Shown piece after piece: positions 1-5,262 of a stretch of 5,262 bases of DNA. The number at the start of each line of letters is the position of its first letter. The stretch's first letter is position 1. The notes beneath the pieces are model-generated. The model did not search any database and was not told the origin of the DNA. It saw only the letters and a list, made by a program, of their open reading frames with translations. This DNA comes from Pseudomonadota bacterium (GTDB lineage Bacteria > Pseudomonadota > Gammaproteobacteria > Burkholderiales > Burkholderiaceae_C). The position numbers and the translations under genes were made by a program. Where the stretch lies: positions 1 through 5,262 of the forward strand of contig JAEZLX010000044.1 in assembly GCA_023415035.1 (NCBI GenBank), written 5' to 3'.

Positions 1-393
1 GTTGAAGCGGGCCAGCCGCAGGGCGGCACAGGCGCAATAGACGAAGGCGGCGATCCAGCCCCAGCGGCCGAGGTCGCGCAGCGTCCATTCGTAGGCGATG
101 AGCGCCGGCGCGGCGCCAAAGGAGACCATGTCGGCCAGCGAGTCCATCTGCTCGCCAAAGGCGCTTTGCGTATTAGTCATGCGCGCCACGCGCCCGTCCA
201 GGCTGTCGAGCACCATGGCCACGAAGATGCCCGTCGTCGCCAGGTCATACCGCCCGTTCATGGCCATGACCACCGCGTAGAAGCCTCCAAACAGGGCGGC
301 CAGCGTGATCATGTTGGGCAGCACGTAAATCCCCTTCTTCGGGCGGCGCGGCTGCGCGTCGTCTGTGCGATTGTCGAACGGTTCGTCTTGCAT
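1..393 (-). CDS. pssA: CDP-diacylglycerol--serine O-phosphatidyltransferase, N-terminal part (runs off the left edge)
   Basis: This membrane enzyme transfers a phosphatidyl group from CDP-diacylglycerol to L-serine, giving phosphatidylserine, the precursor of phosphatidylethanolamine. The window holds the ATG (391-393) and 131 codons; the C-terminal part lies beyond base 1. The CDP-alcohol phosphatidyltransferase signature is complete: D63, D66-G67, A70-R71, G80, D84 and D88, with the family spacing DG-x2-AR-x8-G-x3-D-x3-D. A basic, hydrophilic N-terminus (residues 1-21, ending RRPKKG) precedes a hydrophobic segment at about 23-45, as expected for the membrane-embedded type II PssA. No good Shine-Dalgarno sequence precedes the ATG, and no in-frame alternative start looks better. 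It is the last visible gene of the ilvB-ilvH-ilvC-pssA series, 85 nt after ilvC. From memory, leuA often follows in Burkholderiales, but that would be outside the window. Confidence 0.93.
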   Translation of the reverse strand, partial: MQDEPFDNRTDDAQPRRPKKGIYVLPNMITLAALFGGFYAVVMAMNGRYDLATTGIFVAMVLDSLDGRVARMTNTQSAFGEQMDSLADMVSFGAAPALIAYEWTLRDLGRWGWIAAFVYCACAALRLARFN

Positions 394-431
394 TTGGTCA
401 AGTGTACGCGAGCGCCACGCGGGGCGCAGAA

Positions 432-460
432 CGCAAAAGCCACCCGAAGGTGGCTTTGCG
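432..460 (-). terminator. UUCG-capped hairpin between ilvC and pssA, possible partial terminator
   Basis: Read on the minus strand, GCCACC and GGTGGC form a perfect 6-bp GC-rich stem closed by a C(UUCG)G tetraloop, one of the most stable RNA loops known. An outer AAA/TTT(T) and CGC/GCG extension brings the arms to 12 and 13 nt. It starts 19 nt after the ilvC stop and ends 38 nt before the pssA start. The only U run (four) lies inside the outer stem, not after it, so it is not a textbook intrinsic terminator. It may instead cause partial termination, stabilise the 3' end of ilv mRNA, or mark RNA processing, lowering pssA relative to ilvC. Confidence 0.55.
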
Positions 461-478
461 TATACCGTGATGACGGGA

Positions 479-1495
<1,017 letters not shown>

Positions 1496-1503
1496 GAGGT
1501 TGC

Positions 1504-1507
1504 TCCA
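1504..1507 (-). promoter_or_regulatory. Ribosome binding site of ilvC
   Basis: GGAG on the minus strand lies 8 nt before the ATG at 1493-1495. It decides the start against a 40-residue-longer reading of the same frame that would overlap the end of ilvH. Confidence 0.75.
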
Positions 1508-1541
1508 GTTGAAGTCTTGAAAATCCGGCAATGGTAATGCG

Positions 1542-2033
1542 TCAGACACGCAGGATGCGCTCGCCACGGCCGATGCCGCAGGCGCCGGTGCGCACGGTTT
1601 CGAGAATGGCGCCACGGTCGATGGCCTCGAGGAAGGCGTCGTTCTTGCCCATGTCGCCGGTCAGCTCGATCGTGTAGCTCTTGTCGGTCACGTCGATGAT
1701 GCGGCCGCGGAAGATGTCGGCCATGCGCTTCATCTCCTCGCGCTCCTTGCCCACGGCGCGCACCTTGACCAGCATGAGCTCGCGCTCGGTGTAGGCGCCT
1801 TCGGTCAGATCGACCACCTTGACCACCTCGATGAGGCGGTTCAGGTGTTTGGTGATCTGCTCGATCACGTCGTCGGAACCGGTGGTCTGGATGGTCATGC
1901 GCGACAGCGAGGGATCCTCGGTCGGCGCCACGGACAGCGATTCGATGTTGTAGCCGCGGGCCGAGAACAGGCCCACGACGCGGGACAGCGCACCCGCCTC
2001 GTTCTCGAGCAGGACGGCAATGATGTGTTTCAT
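1542..2033 (-). CDS. ilvH: Acetolactate synthase small (regulatory) subunit
   Basis: This is the regulatory subunit of acetohydroxyacid synthase. It binds IlvB, raises its activity and gives feedback inhibition by valine. Its 163 aa is the normal length for the family. The N-terminal ACT domain (about residues 1-78) starts with MKHIIAVLLENEAGALSRVV. N11, G14 and N29, positions where changes cause valine resistance in Escherichia coli IlvH, are all present, so valine inhibition is probably retained. The C-terminal small-subunit domain covers about residues 84-157. The start at 2031-2033 follows a minus-strand AGAGGG (2043-2048) at 9 nt spacing. The gap to ilvB is 127 nt, long for two subunits of one enzyme and rich in RNA structure, which suggests that synthesis of the small subunit is set separately. 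The gap to ilvC is 46 nt. Confidence 0.97.
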   Translation of the reverse strand: MKHIIAVLLENEAGALSRVVGLFSARGYNIESLSVAPTEDPSLSRMTIQTTGSDDVIEQITKHLNRLIEVVKVVDLTEGAYTERELMLVKVRAVGKEREEMKRMADIFRGRIIDVTDKSYTIELTGDMGKNDAFLEAIDRGAILETVRTGACGIGRGERILRV

Positions 2034-2058
2034 GGTGAAGATCCCTCTTTTCTGAGCC

Positions 2059-2144
2059 CTCCCCCGCGCACGGTAATGCGCGGGCTTGGCTGCAAATAGA
2101 TTCGTCCGGGGGGAGTCGCCGGCCCTGCAGGGGCAGGACCGGCG
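2059..2144 (-). promoter_or_regulatory. Structured RNA in the ilvB-ilvH gap, candidate cis-regulatory element of ilvH
   Basis: In the ilv transcript, the segment 2144-2117 forms a 12-bp hairpin with a CCCU loop. Its arms are CGCCGGUCCUGC and GCAGGGCCGGCG, with one U-G pair (2138/2123). On the plus strand that pair would be an A-C mismatch, so the full helix exists only in the ilv mRNA. A second hairpin at 2084-2063 has the 8-bp arms CCCGCGCA and UGCGCGGG and a UUACCG loop. In addition, CUCCCCC (2115-2109) can pair with GGGGGAG (2065-2059). That long-range helix would enclose the second hairpin and an unpaired stretch of about 25 nt, while competing for its last bases. Neither hairpin is followed by U, so they are not simple terminators. 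The structure ends about 10 nt before the ilvH Shine-Dalgarno. I recall a published comparative-genomics motif called ilvH RNA from betaproteobacteria; whether this is a member was not tested. Confidence 0.6.
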
Positions 2145-2160
2145 GTGAAGGTGACGGGGC

Positions 2161-3933
2161 TTAGAGGTCCTCCGAGCCCAGCAGCATTTCGGTGATGCCC
2201 TTGCCGGCCTGCACCATCGGAAACACGTTTTCGGTGGGGTCGGTGCGGAAGTCCATGAAAACCGTGCGGTCCTTGAGCTTGCGGGCTTCGCGCAGCGCCG
2301 GTTCGACGTCTTCCGGGCGCTCGATCAGCATGCCGACGTGCCCGTAGGCCTCGGCCAGCTTCACGAAGTTGGGCAGCGCGTCCATGTAGCTCTGGCTGTA
2401 GCGGCCCGAGTACTCGATCTCCTGCCACTGCCGCACCATGCCGAGGTAGCGGTTGTTCAGCGAGATGATCTTGATCGGCGTGTTGTACTGCAGGCAGGTG
2501 GACAGTTCCTGGATGCACATCTGCACCGAACCTTCACCGGTGATGGTGTACACCTCGGCGTCGGGCTTGGCGAGCTTGATGCCCATGGCGTAGGGAATGC
2601 CCACGCCCATGGTGCCCAAGCCACCCGAATTGATCCAGCGGCGCGGACGGTCGAACTTGTAGAACTGGGCCGCCCACATCTGGTGCTGGCCGACGTCGGA
2701 GCAGACGTAGGCATCGGCATCGCGCGTCATGTTCCACAGCGTCTCGATCACGTGCTGCGGCTTGATCACGTCCCGGTTGCCGCGGTCGTACTTCAGGCAG
2801 TCGCGCGAACGCCAGCCTTCGATGGTGTCCCACCAGGCCGCCAGGGCCTGCGCGTCCGGACGGGCCGGGTTGTCGCGCAGCATGTTGATCAGCTCGGTCA
2901 GCACGTCCTTGACGTCGCCGACGATGGGCACATCGACCTTGACCCGTTTGGAGATCGACGAGGGGTCGATGTCGATGTGGATGATCTTGCGCTCGTTCTG
3001 GGCAAAGTGCTTCGGGTTGCCGATCACGCGGTCATCGAAGCGCGCGCCCACGGCCAGCAGCACGTCGCAGTTCTGCATGGCGTTGTTGGCCTCGATCGTG
3101 CCGTGCATGCCCAGCATGCCCAGGAACTTGCGGTCGGTGGCCGGATAGGCGCCCAGGCCCATGAGGGTGTTGGTGACCGGCACGCCCAGCATGTCCACCA
3201 GGGTGCGCAGCTCCTGCACCGCGTTGCCCAGCAGCACGCCACCGCCGGTGTAGATGTAGGGACGCTTGGCGTTGAGCAGCAGCTGCAGCGCCTTGCGGAT
3301 CTGGCCGCCGTGGCCCTTGCGCACCGGGTTGTAGGAGCGCATCTCGACCGTATCGGGATAGCCCGTCCACGGCGCCTTGTTGAAGGACACGTCCTTGGGG
3401 ATGTCCACCACCACCGGACCGGGACGGCCCGTGCGCGCGATATGGAAGGCCTTCTTCATGACCTCGGCGATCTGGCGCGCGTCCTTGACCAGGAAGTTGT
3501 GTTTGACGATGGGGCGCGTGATGCCCACGGTGTCGCATTCCTGGAAGGCGTCGAGGCCGATGGCGGCGGTGGGCACCTGGCCGGAGACGATCACCATCGG
3601 GATCGAATCCATGTAGGCCGTGGCAATGCCGGTGACGGCGTTGGTCAGGCCAGGGCCGGAGGTCACCATGGCCACGCCGACTTCACCGGTGGCGCGGGCA
3701 TAGCCGTCGGCAGCGTGCACGGCCGCCTGCTCATGGCGCACCAGCACGTGCTGGATGGTGTCCTGCTTGTAGAGGGCGTCGTAGATGTGGAGGACAGCGC
3801 CCCCGGGATAGCCCCAGATGTACTTGACGTTCTCGGCCTGAAGGGCCCTGACGAGGATTTCGGCGCCGCGCAGTTCGGGTGCCTTGGCTGCCGCTGCGGC
3901 GGCAGAGGCCATTTCGGCCTTCGAGATTTCCAT
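2161..3933 (-). CDS. ilvB: Acetolactate synthase large (catalytic) subunit
   Basis: This thiamine diphosphate-, Mg2+- and FAD-dependent subunit condenses two pyruvates to acetolactate, or pyruvate with 2-ketobutyrate to acetohydroxybutyrate. It is the entry and control point of branched-chain amino acid synthesis. The 590 aa include an Ala-rich N-terminus (residues 1-18), a pyrimidine-binding domain with the catalytic Glu E68 in RHEQ, a central FAD domain (about 207-355) and a pyrophosphate-binding domain with GEG at 466-468 and NN at 493-494. P121, A129 and W503 match positions known as herbicide contacts in plant enzymes and are unchanged. The metal motif reads GEG where many relatives have GDG. 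The frame is open 17 codons further upstream, but GAAAGG (3940-3945) fixes the ATG at 3931-3933. Some annotators name this gene ilvI. It is the first gene of its operon, behind a strong promoter and a leader of about 145 nt. Confidence 0.97.
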   Translation of the reverse strand: MEISKAEMASAAAAAAKAPELRGAEILVRALQAENVKYIWGYPGGAVLHIYDALYKQDTIQHVLVRHEQAAVHAADGYARATGEVGVAMVTSGPGLTNAVTGIATAYMDSIPMVIVSGQVPTAAIGLDAFQECDTVGITRPIVKHNFLVKDARQIAEVMKKAFHIARTGRPGPVVVDIPKDVSFNKAPWTGYPDTVEMRSYNPVRKGHGGQIRKALQLLLNAKRPYIYTGGGVLLGNAVQELRTLVDMLGVPVTNTLMGLGAYPATDRKFLGMLGMHGTIEANNAMQNCDVLLAVGARFDDRVIGNPKHFAQNERKIIHIDIDPSSISKRVKVDVPIVGDVKDVLTELINMLRDNPARPDAQALAAWWDTIEGWRSRDCLKYDRGNRDVIKPQHVIETLWNMTRDADAYVCSDVGQHQMWAAQFYKFDRPRRWINSGGLGTMGVGIPYAMGIKLAKPDAEVYTITGEGSVQMCIQELSTCLQYNTPIKIISLNNRYLGMVRQWQEIEYSGRYSQSYMDALPNFVKLAEAYGHVGMLIERPEDVEPALREARKLKDRTVFMDFRTDPTENVFPMVQAGKGITEMLLGSEDL

Positions 3934-3939
3934 GATCAA

Positions 3940-3945
3940 CCTTTC
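3940..3945 (-). promoter_or_regulatory. Ribosome binding site of ilvB
   Basis: GAAAGG on the minus strand lies 6 nt before the ATG at 3931-3933. It supports MEISKAE as the N-terminus rather than the upstream ATG at 3982-3984, which lies inside the leader hairpins. Confidence 0.7.
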
Positions 3946-3961
3946 GGGAATTTCTCTGACG

Positions 3962-3998
3962 AAAAACCTTGGGTGCCCCTTCACCCACTCTTGTGAAG
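3962..3998 (-). terminator. Attenuator-like pair of alternative hairpins in the ilvB leader
   Basis: On the minus strand, TGGGTG (3987-3982) and CACCCA (3975-3970) form a perfect 6-bp stem with a 6-nt loop. It is followed after 3 nt by TTTTT (3966-3962), the layout of a weak intrinsic terminator. Just upstream, CTTCAC (3998-3993) can pair with GTGAAG (3984-3979). That second stem uses bases 3982-3984 of the first stem, so the two cannot coexist. The U run ends 28 nt before the ilvB ATG. The layout fits transcription attenuation of a branched-chain operon, but the stems are short and chance is not excluded. Confidence 0.35.
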
Positions 3999-4084
3999 CG
4001 GTGTCGGAACTTGAGGCCAGAGGACATGGGCGGACACATACCCCGCCGGACCTTGACCCGTTTGCCTGGTGGATTGCAGCCGCT

Positions 4085-4114
4085 ATTATCGCACCGCAAC
4101 ATGCGTTTTGTCAT
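4085..4114 (-). promoter_or_regulatory. Sigma-70 type promoter of the ilvB-ilvH-ilvC operon
   Basis: On the minus strand, ATGACA (4114-4109, five of six to TTGACA) and GATAAT (4090-4085, five of six to TATAAT) are 18 nt apart. TGC directly before the -10 box makes it an extended -10. Transcription should start near 4078, giving an ilvB leader of about 145 nt. It is the best promoter-like sequence in the divergent region. Confidence 0.7.
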
Positions 4115-4115
4115 T

Positions 4116-4137
4116 CCGGTGCATTGACCGGCACCGG
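4116..4137. promoter_or_regulatory. Perfect inverted repeat next to the ilvB -35 box, candidate operator
   Basis: CCGGTGC and GCACCGG are perfect 7-bp inverted arms separated by 8 nt. The element begins 2 bp upstream of the ilvB -35 hexamer and is centred near -48 relative to the predicted start, a common place for a dimeric activator or repressor. It also lies upstream of the candidate RDD promoter, so one protein could affect both directions. The binding protein is unknown. Confidence 0.4.
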
Positions 4138-4160
4138 CTGCCCTGTCGGACGCGAGGCAA

Positions 4161-4169
4161 TGCGACAAT
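4161..4169 (+). promoter_or_regulatory. Candidate extended -10 promoter of the RDD-dgkA group
   Basis: TGCGACAAT is an extended -10 box (TGC plus GACAAT, four of six). It mirrors the TGCGATAAT of the divergent ilvB promoter. No good -35 hexamer is found 16-18 nt upstream. Transcription would start near 4176, leaving a leader of about 19 nt. An alternative is TATTAT (4084-4089) with TTGCCT (4062-4067), 16 nt apart, which would overlap the ilvB -10 box. Confidence 0.35.
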
Positions 4170-4194
4170 CCGTGGCCGAATTGCGACGTCGCCG

Positions 4195-4743
4195 ATGAAT
4201 TCTTCCTCTCTCCCCTCCCCCGACCTGAAGGCGCCTTCCGTCCGGCGCCGCATGGCCTGCTGGCTTTACGAGGGCATGCTGCTGTTCGGCGTGGTGTTCA
4301 TCGCCGGTTACCTGTTCTCGGCCCTGACCCAGACCCGCCACGCGCTGGACAACCGCCATCTGCAGCAGGCCTTCCTGTTCGTGGTGTTCGGCATCTACTT
4401 CACCTGGTTCTGGTCCAAGGGACAGACGCTGGCCATGAAAACCTGGCACATCCGGGTGGTCGACCGCGAAGGCCGGGCCCTCTCGCAACCCCGGGCACTG
4501 CTGCGCTATGTGCTGTCCTGGCTGTGGTTCCTGCCGCCGCTGGCCGTCGGCGGGGCCTTTCACCTGCCCGGCGGCGAGCTGGCCGTGATCACCCTGGGAT
4601 GGATCCTCGTCTGGGCCCTGCTCTCGCGCTTCCATCCGCAGCGGCAGTTTCCGCACGACGCGCTGGCAGGCACGCGTCTGCTCCACCACCGGCCGCCCGA
4701 GCCTGTCGTGCCCGGTCGAAAAACCCGCTGGTGGGCACCATGA
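4195..4743 (+). CDS. RDD family integral membrane protein
   Basis: This small inner-membrane protein of 182 aa has an RDD-type domain; its biochemical role is not known. After a polar N-terminus (residues 1-19), hydrophobic segments lie at about 25-44, 57-74, 103-121 and 128-145. The cytoplasmic loop after segment two has the characteristic KGQTLAMKTWHIRVVDREG (75-93), close to the family's G-x-T-x-G-x-K-...-R-V-V-D pattern. The C-terminal HDALAGTRLL (154-163) is also typical. R19 fits the family Arg, but the acidic residue expected in the first membrane helix appears as Glu (E26). ATG 4195-4197 is chosen because residues encoded upstream in the open frame (from 4069) have no family character. 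No clear Shine-Dalgarno is present. Its stop overlaps the dgkA start by 4 nt. A DgkA-related membrane role is possible but not shown. Confidence 0.88.
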   Translation: MNSSSLPSPDLKAPSVRRRMACWLYEGMLLFGVVFIAGYLFSALTQTRHALDNRHLQQAFLFVVFGIYFTWFWSKGQTLAMKTWHIRVVDREGRALSQPRALLRYVLSWLWFLPPLAVGGAFHLPGGELAVITLGWILVWALLSRFHPQRQFPHDALAGTRLLHHRPPEPVVPGRKTRWWAP

Positions 4744-5141
4744 AGCGTGACCTGCCTGACGTGGAGCCGGTGGACGCCCAGAAGCACCGGCGCGGCCTCG
4801 AGCGTCTCTGGCATGCATTGGGTTACTCCATCGAAGGTCTTCGCGCCGGCTGGGGCGAGACCGCCTTCCGCCAGGAAGCCCTGGCCGCCGTCGTCCTGGT
4901 TCCGCTGGCCTTCTGGCTGGGCACAAGCTGGGTCGAAACGGCATTGCTGGCCGGCTCCATCCTGATGGTCATGGTGGTGGAGTTGCTCAACAGCGGCATC
5001 GAGAGCGCCATCGACCGCATCGGCGCCGAGCGGCACGAGCTGTCCAAACGCGCCAAGGACATGGGCAGCGCGGCCGTGCTGCTGAGCCTGCTGGTGTGCG
5101 GAGGCATCTGGCTGGCCGCCCTGTGGAGCCGCCTGGCCTGA
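4740..5141 (+). CDS. dgkA: Diacylglycerol kinase (prokaryotic, membrane-integral)
   Basis: This enzyme phosphorylates diacylglycerol to phosphatidic acid with MgATP in the inner membrane, recycling diacylglycerol released during modification of periplasmic glycans or lipopolysaccharide. The 133 aa are close to the 122 aa of Escherichia coli DgkA; the extra length is a hydrophilic N-terminus. An amphipathic helix (about 15-38) leads into ETAFRQE with E40 and E46, which match E28 and E34. VVELLNSGIE holds the catalytic E81 (E69), N84 (N72) and the metal ligand E88 (E76). D92 and KDMGSAAV with D107 (D95) follow. Three membrane helices fit about 47-64, 66-85 and 110-130. The start ATGA overlaps the RDD stop, which implies translational coupling and rejects longer readings of the frame. 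It belongs to the same broad pathway as pssA on the other strand. Confidence 0.95.
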   Translation: MKRDLPDVEPVDAQKHRRGLERLWHALGYSIEGLRAGWGETAFRQEALAAVVLVPLAFWLGTSWVETALLAGSILMVMVVELLNSGIESAIDRIGAERHELSKRAKDMGSAAVLLSLLVCGGIWLAALWSRLA

Positions 5142-5166
5142 ACCGACCTGTCACACTCCGTACATC

Positions 5167-5262
5167 ATGAGCACACAGCAACAACAACCGAGTTTTTCCA
5201 TCTGCGTCTATTGCGGCTCCCGTCCCGGCCAGGACCCGGCTTTCGCCAGCGCCGCCCATGAC
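5167..5262 (+). CDS. LOG family protein, probable nucleoside 5'-monophosphate phosphoribohydrolase, N-terminal part (runs off the right edge)
   Basis: Only the first 32 codons are present. After a Gln-rich start (MSTQQQQ) the sequence enters the first beta strand of the LOG / lysine decarboxylase-like fold: ICVYCGSRPGQDPAFASAA, matching the family's V-Y-C-G-S-S-x-G-x-x-P-x-(Y/F) opening. Members hydrolyse the N-glycosidic bond of cytokinin-type or ordinary nucleoside monophosphates; many were first misnamed lysine decarboxylases. The PGGxGTxxE active-site motif lies outside the window, so activity cannot be judged. It begins 25 nt after dgkA on the same strand with no strong Shine-Dalgarno in the gap, so it is probably cotranscribed with dgkA. 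Confidence 0.85.
   Translation, partial: MSTQQQQPSFSICVYCGSRPGQDPAFASAAHD

Noticed and set aside
394..478. Separate pssA promoter with TACACT (minus strand, 407-402) as -10 box
   Set aside because: No acceptable -35 hexamer lies 15-19 nt upstream; the nearest TTGCGT is 24 nt away.
2338..3996. Plus-strand open frame of 552 codons antisense to ilvB
   Set aside because: It covers almost exactly the ilvB gene, and its His/Val/Asp/Gly-rich composition resembles reverse-complemented GC-rich codons, not a real protein.
3981..4037. Possible 18-codon GTG-started leader peptide upstream of ilvB, whose stop lies inside the hairpin region
   Set aside because: After the start it has only two Val and two Leu codons and no Ile, they are not clustered, and the ribosome binding site spacing is poor. 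It does not look like a classical branched-chain leader peptide.
3731..4168. 145-codon minus-strand frame spanning the ilvB leader and its 5' end
   Set aside because: It overlaps ilvB in another frame, has no recognisable domain and runs through the predicted promoter.
5142..5166. Terminator or promoter between dgkA and the LOG-family gene
   Set aside because: The 25-nt gap has no hairpin, no U run and no convincing promoter, so read-through is the simplest reading.

Overview
The window is a compact stretch of a GC-rich bacterial chromosome. It carries two divergent gene groups: a branched-chain amino acid operon that runs on into phospholipid synthesis (minus strand), and a small membrane/nucleotide gene set (plus strand). 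Protein sequences and gene order (ilvB-ilvH-ilvC-pssA) point to a betaproteobacterium of the order Burkholderiales, Alcaligenaceae- or Comamonadaceae-like. This comes from recognising the proteins, not from a database search, and the genus is not resolved. There are no mobile elements, tRNA or rRNA genes, or CRISPR arrays, and no clear sign of horizontal transfer.

Minus strand, in transcription order (right to left): ilvB (590 aa, acetohydroxyacid synthase large subunit), a 127-nt structured gap, ilvH (163 aa, valine-binding regulatory subunit), a 46-nt gap, ilvC (338 aa, class I ketol-acid reductoisomerase), an 85-nt gap with a UUCG-capped hairpin, and pssA (first 131 residues; the rest lies off the left edge). 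IlvB and IlvH form the holoenzyme that condenses pyruvate to acetolactate or acetohydroxybutyrate, and IlvC converts these to the dihydroxy acids of the valine, leucine and isoleucine pathways. PssA makes phosphatidylserine, the precursor of phosphatidylethanolamine.

Plus strand: a 182-aa RDD-family membrane protein, dgkA (133 aa, diacylglycerol kinase, 4-nt ATGA overlap with the RDD gene), and the first 32 codons of a LOG-family phosphoribohydrolase that leaves the right edge. PssA and DgkA, on opposite strands, both belong to phospholipid metabolism.

The 261-bp divergent region (3934-4194) holds a convincing extended -10 promoter for ilvB, a perfect 7-bp inverted repeat directly upstream of its -35 box, a leader of about 145 nt with two mutually exclusive hairpins (one followed by five U), and a candidate extended -10 promoter for the RDD gene.

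The genes are housekeeping genes and I found no new multi-gene system. The features most worth a second look are non-coding: the structured RNA between ilvB and ilvH, the attenuator-like ilvB leader, and the operator-like dyad. No other gene-free stretch exceeds about 130 bases.
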